DNA of 64,000 bases. Source: CAWGHZ01 sp963775315. Its GTDB lineage: Bacteria; Pseudomonadota; Alphaproteobacteria; MPNO01; DASWLB01. Shown piece after piece: positions 50,534 through 59,262 of this stretch. The first letter of the stretch is position 1. The number at the start of each line of letters is the position of its first letter. The DNA is taken from NCBI GenBank assembly GCA_963775315.1, contig CAVZIN010000007.1, positions 1,054,001-1,118,000 on the forward strand. The letters are read 5' to 3'. The notes under the pieces are model-generated. The model was not told where the DNA came from. It saw only the letters and a program-made list of their open reading frames with translations, and did not search any database. Both the position numbers and the translations under genes were made by a program.

Positions 50534-52339
50534 ATGGACCAGGCTGTCGAGGGGCGGGTGCGGGTGGACCCGGTGATCACCGAGATCGTGCGCAACGGCG
50601 TGATCGCGGTGACCGAGGAGATGAAGACCAATCTCATGCGCACCGCCTACAACCTGATCATTTACGAGGCGCTGGATTTCACCACCGGCCTGTTCACGGC
50701 TGAGGGTGAGACGGTCTCGATCGGGCTCGGCCTCCCGATGTTCATCCGCGGCATGGCGGCGACCCTGAAGGCGAAGGTCGCTCATTTCGGGCTGGACGGG
50801 CTTGAGCCCGGCGACATCCTCATCACCAACGACGGCTACGTGACGGGGTCGCACCTGAACCACGTGACGATCTCGCTGCCGATCTTCCACCGGGGCAGGC
50901 TGGTCGCGTTCTCGTGCTGCATGGCGCACTGGCTGTCGATCGGGGGCGTGCTGTCGGGCATGACCACCGACATCTTCTCCGAAGGGTTGCAGATTCCGAT
51001 CCTGAAGCTCCAGACGGCGGGCGTTCTGAACCAGGACCTGGTCGACATCATCAAGATGAACGTCCACATCCCTGAACGGGCCATGGGCGATCTGCGCGCC
51101 CAGCTCACGGCGGTGCGAACGGGCGAACGGCGCTTCCTCGAGCTCTGCGACCGGTACGGGGCCGACCAGGTGCTCGCCGCGATCGCCGAGATCATGGACC
51201 ATTCCGAGCGCAAGGCGCGCGAGCGGACTCTCTCGATCCCCGACGGCACCTATGAGGCCGAATCGTTCATGGACGACGACGGCATCGAGATCGGCAAGCG
51301 CGTGCCGATCCGGGTCAAGGTCACGGTCGAAGGTGAGCGCTTCGTGGTCGACCTCACGGCTGTCTCGCACCAGCTCCGCGGCTTCTACAACTCGGGCCCG
51401 ACCACGGGCTACGGCTGCGCCCAGGTGGCCTACAAGTGCGTGTCCTCGCCGACCGACTATCCGATCAACGACGGCTCGTTCCGCCCGCTCGAGGTGGTGC
51501 TGCCGCCCGGCCGAGTGGTGAGCGCGGTGAAGCCCGCGCCGCTCAAGCTATGGATGACCATCCCGATGACCATCGTCGACACGGTGTTCAAGGCGCTGGC
51601 TCCCGCCATCCCCGACCGGGTGATCGCCGGCCACCACGCCGACCTCGGCGTGCCGCAGCTCCACGGATTCTCGGCTCGGGACCGGCGGCTCTACATCGTG
51701 ACGTTCGGCCCGATCGGCGGCGGCTGGGGCGCCAAGCGCAACGAGGATGGCATCTCGGCGACCGTCTGCATCAATGACGGCGACACGCACAACTCGCCGG
51801 TCGAGATGATCGAAACCAAGAGCCCTGTGATGGTGCGCTACCACCGGCTCGCCGACGATTCGGGCGGGGCCGGCAAGTTCCGCGGCGGGCTGGGCGCAGA
51901 GTATGCCGTCGAGGCGCGCGCCGAGATGATGCTGAACACGCGGATCGAGCGGGTGAACTGCCCGCCCTGGGGGCTGGAAGGCGGCGGCGACGGCACCGGC
52001 AACCGGGTCGAGCTGTGGATCAAGGGCGAGCACAAGAAGAACCTGCCCAACGCCAAGGTGCTGTCCTGCCGCCTTGCTGAGGGCGACGGGTTCGAGGTGC
52101 GCGGCGGCGGGGGCGGGGGCTTTGGTCCGGCGTGGCAGCGTCCGGCCGAGAGGGTGCGGGACGACGTGCGCCAGGGCTATGTCTCGTTCGCGCGCGCCGA
52201 GCGCGACTATGGGGTCGTGCTCGACCCCGACACGTTGGAAATCGACGTGGCCGCGACCGAGGTCCGCCGCGCCGATTTGCGCGCCGGCCGTCTAGGTCAT
52301 GTACCCATAAAGGGGATTCTTTTTATGGGCGGGGTGTGA
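50534..52339 (+). CDS. hyuB: Hydantoinase B/oxoprolinase family protein, C-terminus altered by an IS
   Basis: A 601-residue HyuB/N-methylhydantoinase B family protein with the conserved NDGYVTGSHLNHVTI, RIGGGWGAKRNEDG-type segment and GGGGGGFGP near the end. Members with HyuA hydrolyse hydantoins or oxoprolines in an ATP-dependent manner. The last 16 residues, after LRAGR, come from the inserted IS5-family element. Joined without the IS, the frame reads RLGDRAKSA and stops at 53161. No hyuA gene is adjacent. The start at 50534 has GGAGAGAG in front. Confidence 0.86.
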   Translation: MDQAVEGRVRVDPVITEIVRNGVIAVTEEMKTNLMRTAYNLIIYEALDFTTGLFTAEGETVSIGLGLPMFIRGMAATLKAKVAHFGLDGLEPGDILITNDGYVTGSHLNHVTISLPIFHRGRLVAFSCCMAHWLSIGGVLSGMTTDIFSEGLQIPILKLQTAGVLNQDLVDIIKMNVHIPERAMGDLRAQLTAVRTGERRFLELCDRYGADQVLAAIAEIMDHSERKARERTLSIPDGTYEAESFMDDDGIEIGKRVPIRVKVTVEGERFVVDLTAVSHQLRGFYNSGPTTGYGCAQVAYKCVSSPTDYPINDGSFRPLEVVLPPGRVVSAVKPAPLKLWMTIPMTIVDTVFKALAPAIPDRVIAGHHADLGVPQLHGFSARDRRLYIVTFGPIGGGWGAKRNEDGISATVCINDGDTHNSPVEMIETKSPVMVRYHRLADDSGGAGKFRGGLGAEYAVEARAEMMLNTRIERVNCPPWGLEGGGDGTGNRVELWIKGEHKKNLPNAKVLSCRLAEGDGFEVRGGGGGGFGPAWQRPAERVRDDVRQGYVSFARAERDYGVVLDPDTLEIDVAATEVRRADLRAGRLGHVPIKGILFMGGV

Positions 52340-53134
52340 TTCAAGCTTCCAAACGGTGGGAGCTTGAAGATGGCGCGCTTCGATTTGACCGATGCGGAAT
52401 GGACGATCATCCAGCCGCTGCTGCCGAACAAGCCGCGCGGCGTGCCGCGGGTGGACGACCGGCGTGTGGTGAACGGGATCTTCCACATCCTGCGCACAGG
52501 CGCGCCGTGGCGTGACCTGCCGGAACGGTACGGCCCGTACACCACGGTCTACAATCTCGCTTCAACCGCTGGGCCAAAGCAGGGGTGTGGCTCAAGGTGT
52601 TCGAGGCTTTGAAGGCCGGCTCGCCCACGTCGCTTCATCTGATCAACTCCTCGATCGTGCGCGCCCACCAGCACGCGGCCGGCGGTAAAAAGGGGGCGCG
52701 GATCACGCCATCGGCCGTTCTCGTGGAGGACTGACCACCAAAATCCACGTCGTGGTGGATCGTCACGGCCTGCCTGTGCGCCTGCTGCTCACCCCCGGCC
52801 AGGCCTCGGACAAGACCACCTTCCCGGCCCTGGTCGAGGGACTGGCGCTCGCTCGTCACGTCGTTGCCGACCGCGGCTACTTCGCGGCCACCATTATCGC
52901 GCTCATCGAAGCCGCTGGCGCCTTCGCCCACATCCCGTCGCAGAGCAACGTCCGGGTCCGCCGTGTCGTTGACCGCCAGATTTACCGCCAGCGCAACCTC
53001 GTCGAACGCTTCTTCAACCGGCTCAAGCACTTCCGGCGCATCGCCACGCGTTATGACAAGCTCGCGCGAAACTTCCTCGCCGCCGTCGCCCTCGCTTCCA
53101 TACGGCTCCGCATCAACCATTATGAGTCCACGAC
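52296..53134 (+). mobile_element. IS5-family insertion sequence (IS427-like)
   Basis: An 839-bp element flanked by CTAG on both sides (52292-52295 and 53135-53138), the expected target duplication for the IS427 group. Its ends match as inverted repeats: GTCATGTACCCATAA at the left and the reverse complement GTCGTGGACTCATAA at the right. It contains a DDE transposase gene broken in two places. It sits in the last codons of hyuB. Confidence 0.85.
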
Positions 53135-53138
53135 CTAG
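52370..53138 (+). pseudogene. IS5-family transposase, two frameshifts
   Basis: The transposase reads in three frames: MARFDLTDAEWTIIQPLLPNKPRGVPR to PYTTVYN in the first, FNRWAKAGVWLKVFEALKAG..HQHAAGGKKG in the second, then GLTTKIHVVVDRHGLPVR..YGSTT-type end in the third. A 2-base insertion (CT) near 52556 and a G deletion in the run at 52690-52694 account for this. The element is either inactive or the run of G was misread. The DDE acidic residues are spread over these segments. The stop TAG uses the flanking CTAG. Confidence 0.85.
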
Positions 53139-53220
53139 GCGATCGGGCGAAATCGGCGTAAGCTCCCCCTGAGACAAAAAGGCGCAGGTCGGCGCAAGAC
53201 CGGCCACCCTGGGAGGACAG

Positions 53221-54963
53221 ATGGCGGCCCGAACGATGTCACTGCCCGCGGCGGCGCGCTGGCGCCTCTCGCGCGGCACGATCTGGCCCTACGTCGTGCT
53301 GGTCCTGCTGGCCGTCGCGGTGCTGATCCCGCTCGGCTTCCTGATCATCGGCTCGTTCTCCCTCGCGAAGCTTCCGACCGATTTCAGCCTCTCGCGCATG
53401 GGGTTCGCCAACTACGTCGCGGTCTGGACCGACCCGCAGACCTATCGCCTGTTCCTCAACACCGCGATCTATGTCGGCGGGGCGACCATCCTCGGCATCG
53501 CCATCGCGGCCGTGCTCGCCTGGGTCGTCGAGCGGTCCGACATGCCGGGCAAGATCTGGCTCTACGCCGGCATCCCGATGACGCTTGCGGTGCCCGGCCT
53601 GCTGCAGGCGATGGCGTGGGTACTTCTGCTCTCGCCGAAGTCCGGCTTCATCAATCGCGCACTCGAGGACCTTCTGGACACCCACACCGCGCCGCTCAAC
53701 GCCTACACGCTGGGCGGGATGGTGTTCGTCGAAGGGCTGCGCCTCGTGCCGACCGCGTTCCTGATGCTGGTGCCGCTGCTCCGTTCGATGGACCCGTCGC
53801 TGGAGGAGGCGGCGCAGGTCGCCGGCGCCAAGCCGATGTCGATGGTGCGCCGAGTGACGCTCGGGCTGATGCTGCCGGGCCTCGTTGCCGTCACGATCTA
53901 CCAGGCGATGACGGCGCTCGAGGTGTTTGAGATCCCCGGCGTGCTCGGCATGCCGGTCGGCATCCACGTCTTCGCCACCAAGATCTACGCGATCATCCAG
54001 GGTTCGGACGCGATCCCGATCTTCGGCCAGGCCAATGCGCTCGGCATGATGTATCTCCTGCTCGGGCTCGGCGCCGCGGCGCTCTACTGGACGCTGATCC
54101 GCCGCTCGGAACGCTATGCCGTCGTCTCGGGCAAGGCCTACCGGCCGCGGCTCACCGCGCTCGGCCGATGGCGCTACGCCGCGCTCGCGCTGGTCGGGCT
54201 CTACCTCTTCCTTGCGATCGCGCTGCCCTTCCTCGTGATGCTCTACGCCTCGTTCGTGCCGTTCCTGCAGCAGCCGAGCTGGAAGGTGCTGAGCCACCTG
54301 ACCTGGGAGCACTACCACTACGTCTTCACCTATCCCAAGTTCGGCCGGACCTTCTGGAACACGGTGACGATGGTGGTGGCGACGGCGACCGCGACGACCG
54401 TTTTCGCCTTCCTGATTTCGCTTGTGATCGTGCGCTCGAAGTTCTGGGGACGGCGGCTCGTCGACCAGCTCGCCTTCATCCCGCACGCGATCCCGGGCAT
54501 CGTGGCGGGGCTCGCCTTCCTGTGGCTGTTCCTCACCCTGCACATTTTCGGGACGGTGCTCACCATTGTCGTCGGCTTCACCGTCACCTTCATCGCCTAC
54601 GGGACTCGGGCAATGAACGCCGCGCTGCTGCAGGTGCACCATGATCTCGAGGACGCGGCGAGCGTCGCGGGCGCGCCGCCTTTGCGCACCATGCTCAGCA
54701 TCTTCTTTCCGCTGATGCTGCCGACCTTCGTCGGGTTGTGGATTTGGGTGGTGCTGCTGGCGGTGCGGGTCGCCGGCCTGCCGCTCGTGCTGTACGAGGG
54801 GCCGAAGAACGAGGTGCTGGCGGTGCTCATCTGGTACATGTGGGACCAGGGCGAGATCGAGGCCGTCGGCGCCATCGGCGTGCTGCTGATGGCGAGCCTC
54901 TTCCTGCTGGTCCTTCTGCTGCGCGTCATCGGGTTCGGACGCGGCACCGCCCACGCGCGATAG
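53221..54963 (+). CDS. ABC transporter permease with two fused BPD domains (iron/ThiP-like)
   Basis: A 580-residue membrane protein with two permease domains: EAA-like loops EEAAQVAGAKPMSMVRRVTLGLMLPG (about 200) and EDAASVAGAPPLRTMLSIFFPLMLP (about 475). This fused architecture is typical of ferric-iron (FbpB), thiamine (ThiP) and putrescine-like importers. No ATPase or binding protein is next to it, so its partners must be elsewhere. It begins 60 bases after the hyuB downstream region and is followed by a strong hairpin. Confidence 0.88.
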   Translation: MAARTMSLPAAARWRLSRGTIWPYVVLVLLAVAVLIPLGFLIIGSFSLAKLPTDFSLSRMGFANYVAVWTDPQTYRLFLNTAIYVGGATILGIAIAAVLAWVVERSDMPGKIWLYAGIPMTLAVPGLLQAMAWVLLLSPKSGFINRALEDLLDTHTAPLNAYTLGGMVFVEGLRLVPTAFLMLVPLLRSMDPSLEEAAQVAGAKPMSMVRRVTLGLMLPGLVAVTIYQAMTALEVFEIPGVLGMPVGIHVFATKIYAIIQGSDAIPIFGQANALGMMYLLLGLGAAALYWTLIRRSERYAVVSGKAYRPRLTALGRWRYAALALVGLYLFLAIALPFLVMLYASFVPFLQQPSWKVLSHLTWEHYHYVFTYPKFGRTFWNTVTMVVATATATTVFAFLISLVIVRSKFWGRRLVDQLAFIPHAIPGIVAGLAFLWLFLTLHIFGTVLTIVVGFTVTFIAYGTRAMNAALLQVHHDLEDAASVAGAPPLRTMLSIFFPLMLPTFVGLWIWVVLLAVRVAGLPLVLYEGPKNEVLAVLIWYMWDQGEIEAVGAIGVLLMASLFLLVLLLRVIGFGRGTAHAR

Positions 54964-54994
54964 CGCCCGACGCCATCATCGCCGCAAAAGCGAA

Positions 54995-55020
54995 GCGACC
55001 CAAGGTTTCCCCTGGGTCGC
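54995..55020 (-). terminator. Terminator between convergent permease and propeller genes
   Basis: GCGACCCA and TGGGTCGC form an 8-bp stem with two further G-C pairs in the loop. Read on the minus strand, the hairpin is followed by TTCGCTTTT, so it mainly terminates the minus-strand gene. Confidence 0.5.
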
Positions 55021-55051
55021 TCTGTCGCTTGGGAGTTGCGCCGGCAGCGCG

Positions 55052-56551
55052 TTAGCGCGACCGGCTGGCCGTGGCGCGGCGGGCGGGAGCCTTCCGCGCC
55101 GCGGTCTTGCGGACGGCCGGCTTCTTCGCAGCCGTCGCCTTGCGCGCCGGTGCCTTCTTCGCGGCCGGCTTGCGGGCCGCGACCTTCCTGGCGGCAGGCT
55201 TTCGTGCGGGCGCCTTCTTCGTCGCGGTGCGGCGCGTGGCCGGCTTGGCGCTCACGGCAGCGCGCCCGCCCGTTGCCTTTCGGGCAGGGGCCTTCCTGGC
55301 AGGCGCCTTGCGAGCGGGTGCTTTTTTCGCCGCCGGCTTCTTGCGAGCCGGCGCCTTCACCGCGCGGCGCGCCGCCATGGCCGGCGTCTTCTTCTTCGCC
55401 TTATCGACGCTCTTCGGCCCGGCGCCGTTCTTGCGCTCGACGATGGAAAGCCCGTGCACCCGGTCGAGCAGGTAGATCAGCCCGCGATCGTCATAGTGCA
55501 GATCGTTCGAGGTGACGTGCTTGCTCGGGTCGTGATCCGGCGTGTAGCGCGCGACCTCCTTCATCCGATGCGGGTCCGAGATGTCGACCATCACGAGGCC
55601 GCGCTGGAAGTAGGCGATCGGGATCTCGGTCCCGCGCACCTCCTCGGCCGGCTGGTGGCAGGTCGAGTGCGGCGGCTGCGGCTGGCCGTGCATCCCCTCG
55701 ACGCGGAAGGTCGAGAACGGGATCGGGTTCGAGAGATCGGTGATGTCCACCAGCCACACGAGCGAGCCCGGCGCCGGATCGGTGCGCGGCAGCGCGTCCT
55801 CGTCGGTGACCAGCATCAGCCGCCGACCCTCGATCTCGAACGGGATCGGCAGGCACGTGTGCACCGGATAGGTGAACGCCTTCGTCCAGTTCATGATCGA
55901 CACGGTCTTGGGCTTCGACATGTCCGAGATGTCGATGATCGCGAAGCCGCCGTGCCAGTAGCTGGTGAACAGGTGGTTGCCCACGCGGATCGGATGGTGA
56001 GTGCGCGGCGGGTGCTTCGGATCCCAGGTGCGCTCCTCGCCGCCCGCGTACCACTGGCCCGGATAGTGCCAGCGCCCGACCTCCTCCGGCTTTTCCGGGT
56101 TCTTGAGGTCGAGGATCATCGTGATGTTCTCGTGGTACCCGTCGATGCAGGGCGAGGTGTAGGCGTAGCGCCCGTCGAAGGTGAAGCGGTGAACGCCGTC
56201 GCGCGCGCAATCCCACTTCTTGAGATGGCGCGGCTTCGCCGGGGTGGAGACGTCGTAGATGTTCATGCCGCCGGTGAACTCGGGCGGCGCCTCGCCCTGG
56301 TACTTCACCGTCTCCAGATTGGTCATCATGATGCCGTCCTTCACGCGCACCTTGTGCGCGTGGACGCCCTTGCCCCAGCCGAGCGGAACCTCGGCGATCA
56401 CCTTCGGGTGCTTCGGGTCCTTCACGTCGACGATCGTGTTCTGGTGCGGCGAGAACATGTGCGCGATGTACGCGGTGGTGCCGTCGACCACGACCTGGCC
56501 GCCGCCGATCACGTCGGCGAAGCCGACGTGCTTCAATCCCTGTTCCAACAT
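55052..56551 (-). CDS. LVIVD beta-propeller protein with histone-H1-like Lys/Ala/Pro tail
   Basis: A 499-residue cytoplasmic protein. Residues 1-375 are LVIVD-type propeller repeats (PAKPRHLKKWD, YDVSTPAKP, AIIDISDMSKP, WLVDITDLSNP, VMVDISDPHR). Residues 376-499 are a low-complexity basic tail of KAPARK/AARKPAAKK units like histone H1 or AlgP, with no acidic residues after position 384. The tail could bind DNA, RNA or polyphosphate. No signal peptide. The tail is encoded by repeats, so length variation is expected. I know LVIVD proteins of this size without such a tail; its role is unknown. Confidence 0.82.
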   Translation of the reverse strand: MLEQGLKHVGFADVIGGGQVVVDGTTAYIAHMFSPHQNTIVDVKDPKHPKVIAEVPLGWGKGVHAHKVRVKDGIMMTNLETVKYQGEAPPEFTGGMNIYDVSTPAKPRHLKKWDCARDGVHRFTFDGRYAYTSPCIDGYHENITMILDLKNPEKPEEVGRWHYPGQWYAGGEERTWDPKHPPRTHHPIRVGNHLFTSYWHGGFAIIDISDMSKPKTVSIMNWTKAFTYPVHTCLPIPFEIEGRRLMLVTDEDALPRTDPAPGSLVWLVDITDLSNPIPFSTFRVEGMHGQPQPPHSTCHQPAEEVRGTEIPIAYFQRGLVMVDISDPHRMKEVARYTPDHDPSKHVTSNDLHYDDRGLIYLLDRVHGLSIVERKNGAGPKSVDKAKKKTPAMAARRAVKAPARKKPAAKKAPARKAPARKAPARKATGGRAAVSAKPATRRTATKKAPARKPAARKVAARKPAAKKAPARKATAAKKPAVRKTAARKAPARRATASRSR

Positions 56552-56609
56552 GCGCTGATCCCCTGGGTTCGTTTTGCCGGACTGCCCGGCGCGTGTCTCC
56601 CAGCCGTTA

Positions 56610-57788
56610 TTACATCACCCGCTTCGGCCGCAGCGCAAGCGCAACCATCGCGATACCGCTCGCCGCGACGCAACTCGCCATCGACCATTGCGTCGCGCCG
56701 AACGTCGCGACGAAGAAAGTTGTGATGGCTGCGGTTGCCTGCTGCGCGAGTCCCATCAGCGAGGACGCCGAACCCGCGATGTGCGGGAAGGGCGTGAGCG
56801 CACCGGCAGTCGCGCTCGGCACCATCATGCCGTACCCGAACAGGAACAGCGCCATCGGCGCCATCACCGCCGGCACGTCGGCCGCCCCGCCGAACGCGAG
56901 CGCCGCCATCGCGACACCGCCGGTGGCGGAAAGCGCCGCGCCGCGCACCATGATGCCGTCGATGCGGAGCTTCCCGGCGAGCCGTCCGGAGGCGAACGCG
57001 CCGGCGCCGAAGCACAAGGTTGTCGCCGCGAAGTAGAGCCCGTACCGGTCGGGCGCGATGCCAAGCCCGTTCATCACCACTTTCGGCGAGGCTGCGAGGA
57101 AGGCGAAGAGCCCGACGTTCGCCGCGCAATTGCAGAGGAGGTAGTGACGGAAGGTCCGGCTCGCCAGCGCCTCGCGCCAGGCGAGAAGAATGCGCCTTCG
57201 TGTGAGGGAAGCGGCATCGCGCCGTACATTCGTCTCGGGGACCAGGGCCGCGAAGATCGCGCAGGCGCACGCCACGTAGGCCGCGATCAGGATCAGCACC
57301 CAGCGCCAGCCGAAAGCCACCGCGATCTGCCCGCCGAGGATCGGAAACAGCACCGGACCCAGTCCCGAGACCACCGTCATGTAGGACAGGACCTTGGCCG
57401 CCAACTCCCGCGCGTAGAGATCGCGCACGATGGCCCGGGCGAGCGTCATGCCGGTTGCCGCGGCGAATCCCTGCAGCACCCGCCACGCGACGAGGCCGTC
57501 GAGGCTCGGCGCGGTCGCCGCGCCCAGCGTCGCTCCCACCATGAGCAGGAGCCCCATGATCATGGCGCGCTTGCGCCCGATCCGGTCGGAGAGCGGCCCG
57601 TGGACCGTCTGGCCGCAGGCAAGCCCGATGGTGAACGCGCCGAGCGCCACCTGGATGCCGGTCGCGTCGGTGCCGAGCGAGGCTGCCGCGTCACCGGTCG
57701 CCGGAAGGAACCCGTCGATGCAGAGCGGCGCGAGCGTCGCCACCGCGCCCAGCACGACGGTGAGGAGGAGTACCGGCGGACGGGTCAC
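56610..57788 (-). CDS. MFS transporter, Bcr/CflA drug-resistance family
   Basis: A 392-residue MFS exporter with 12 helices of the Bcr/CflA type: PATGDAAASLGTDATGIQVALG and VHGPLSDRIGRKRAMIMG (motif A). GTG 57788 is the only plausible start before the first helix; no strong ribosome site precedes it. Such proteins export bicyclomycin, chloramphenicol or sulfonamides. The convergent/divergent neighbours do not identify the substrate. Confidence 0.86.
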   Translation of the reverse strand: MTRPPVLLLTVVLGAVATLAPLCIDGFLPATGDAAASLGTDATGIQVALGAFTIGLACGQTVHGPLSDRIGRKRAMIMGLLLMVGATLGAATAPSLDGLVAWRVLQGFAAATGMTLARAIVRDLYARELAAKVLSYMTVVSGLGPVLFPILGGQIAVAFGWRWVLILIAAYVACACAIFAALVPETNVRRDAASLTRRRILLAWREALASRTFRHYLLCNCAANVGLFAFLAASPKVVMNGLGIAPDRYGLYFAATTLCFGAGAFASGRLAGKLRIDGIMVRGAALSATGGVAMAALAFGGAADVPAVMAPMALFLFGYGMMVPSATAGALTPFPHIAGSASSLMGLAQQATAAITTFFVATFGATQWSMASCVAASGIAMVALALRPKRVM

Positions 57789-57855
57789 GCGACGGGCAAG
57801 CGCTCTGCTTCGCGCGTCATGGCTGGAGTCGAAACCATCTAAGTTTTCGGCTCGT

Positions 57856-58275
57856 TCAGCCCGTGCCGCCGGCCTGGGCGAGCTTGGCCGCCTTGGCCTC
57901 GAGGCGCTGGCGCTGGCGATCCTTGTCGACCACGACGCGTACGTGACGGGCACGGCCGACGACATCGACACCGTCCCGCACCTCGGCATCGAAGGTGATG
58001 CGCCGCCCGTCGATCGCGGCGATCTCGGCCGTCACCTCGACCGTGGTGCCGAGCAGCGCCGGGCCGAGATGGTCGAGCGTGACGTGGGCGCCAACCGTGT
58101 CCTCGCCGTCCCCCAGATGCTGCTTGGCGAAGGCGCGGCAGGTGCGCTCGGTGTCCCACAGCATGGCCGGGGTCGCATACACGCCGAGACCAGGCCCCAT
58201 GAATCCGGTGATGCGCAACTCGTCCACCGTGTAGCGCGCGCTGGTGCGGAGGCCCGGGACGAGCGAGGACCTCAC
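57856..58275 (-). CDS. Thioesterase family protein (fluoroacetyl-CoA thioesterase-like)
   Basis: A 139-residue hot-dog protein. The segment TPAMLWDTERTCRAFAKQHL with VGAHVTLDHLGPALLGTTVEV resembles the FlK/fluoroacetyl-CoA thioesterase-like proteins. GTG start overlaps the VOC gene stop (GTGA). It probably hydrolyses a short acyl-CoA. Together with the upstream VOC gene it forms a two-gene unit. Confidence 0.83.
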   Translation of the reverse strand: MRSSLVPGLRTSARYTVDELRITGFMGPGLGVYATPAMLWDTERTCRAFAKQHLGDGEDTVGAHVTLDHLGPALLGTTVEVTAEIAAIDGRRITFDAEVRDGVDVVGRARHVRVVVDKDRQRQRLEAKAAKLAQAGGTG

Positions 58276-58637
58276 GGCTTCGGCTCCATCAGTTCGAGGC
58301 GGTTGCCGAATGGATCGTCGACGAACACGCGGTCGTAGCCGGGCAGGGGCTCGTCGGTGCGCGTCGGATGCCCGGCCGCCTCCAGCCGGGCGACGAGCCC
58401 GGCCAGATCCTCCACGATCAGCGCCGGATGGGCCTTCCGCGCCGGGCGGAATTCGGCCTCGACGCCGAGATGCAGCTTGAACGTCCCGTCCTCGAACCAG
58501 CACCCGCCGCGGACGGCGAGTGCGGGCGGCTTCACCGTCTCCGGAATGCCGAGCAGGCCCGTATAGAACGAGCGCGCCTCCGCCTCGCGACCGGGTGGCA
58601 TGGCGAGCTGGACATGGTCGAACGCGCGGACCGTCAC
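58272..58637 (-). CDS. VOC/glyoxalase family protein
   Basis: A 121-residue protein with two beta-alpha-beta-beta-beta modules of the VOC fold (RAFDHVQLAMPPGREAEARSFYTGLLGIPE and AHPALIVEDLAGLVARLEAAG..DRVFVDDPFGNRLELMEP). The His of FDHVQL and the final Glu of LELMEP are likely metal ligands. Lactoylglutathione lyase or related role. GTG start 58637 with AGGGAGAAG upstream. Confidence 0.83.
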   Translation of the reverse strand: MTVRAFDHVQLAMPPGREAEARSFYTGLLGIPETVKPPALAVRGGCWFEDGTFKLHLGVEAEFRPARKAHPALIVEDLAGLVARLEAAGHPTRTDEPLPGYDRVFVDDPFGNRLELMEPKP

Positions 58638-58717
58638 GCGGCTTCTCCCTTCAGGCGGCGCGCACAGTATCATCGCCGGTTGCCGCTGCCAGGGAAAATC
58701 CATACATTGCCGCAGCT

Positions 58718-58796
<79 letters not shown>

Positions 58797-58821
58797 GACT
58801 GCCGCCGCACAAGGAACCGCG

Positions 58822-59130
58822 ATGGATCGCGTACGGATCTACAAGCCCGCCAAGGGCGCGACCCAATCGGGCCTCGCCCGCACCCACGCCTGGGTGCTGG
58901 AGTTCGAGCCGTCTTCGCCGCAGGAGCGCGAGCGGCTGATGGGCTGGACGTCGTCGCGCGATACGCTGCGCCAGCTCCGTCTGCGGTTCGAGACGTTGGA
59001 CGAGGCGGTCGCCTACTGCAAGAAGCATGCGCTCGACTACGTGGTCGAGGCGACGCACGAGCGCCGCGTCAAGCCCAAGAGCTACGCCGACAATTTCCGC
59101 CCCGACCGCGGCGGCAACTGGACCCATTGA
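58822..59130 (+). CDS. NADH dehydrogenase complex I accessory subunit, NDUFS4-like (ETC complex I subunit)
   Basis: A 102-residue protein of the ETC_C1_NDUFA4/NDUFS4 family: start VRIYKPAKGATQSGL, end HALDYVVEATHERRVKPKSYADNFR. In alphaproteobacteria it is an accessory subunit of complex I, related to the mitochondrial subunit. It lies downstream of tRNA-Pro, before the integrated element. Confidence 0.93.
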   Translation: MDRVRIYKPAKGATQSGLARTHAWVLEFEPSSPQERERLMGWTSSRDTLRQLRLRFETLDEAVAYCKKHALDYVVEATHERRVKPKSYADNFRPDRGGNWTH

Positions 59131-59202
59131 GACCTGGCGGACAAGACGGCGCGGCGCGCCTGTGCTAGCCTCGTCGCGCCCTTCGGAATGGGTACGCGAT
59201 GG

Positions 59203-59246
59203 GCGCCCGTAGCTCAGATGGATAGAGCACGAGCCTTCTAAGCCCG
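59203..59246 (+). other. 5' half of tRNA-Arg(TCT), left attachment junction
   Basis: GCGCCCG acceptor, D arm and anticodon arm of tRNA-Arg with loop CTTCTAA (anticodon TCT, 59237-59239). The 3' strand of the anticodon stem is GCCCG instead of the expected GCTCG, one mismatch against CGAGC, and the T arm and CCA are missing. The gene is cut there; the rest is expected at the other end of the element beyond the window. Confidence 0.78.
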
Positions 59247-59262
59247 CCAAAGCCTCAGCACT

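Noticed and set aside
53239..54954. Minus-strand open frame opposite the ABC permease
   Set aside because: Highly charged His/Arg/Glu-rich shadow of a hydrophobic coding strand.
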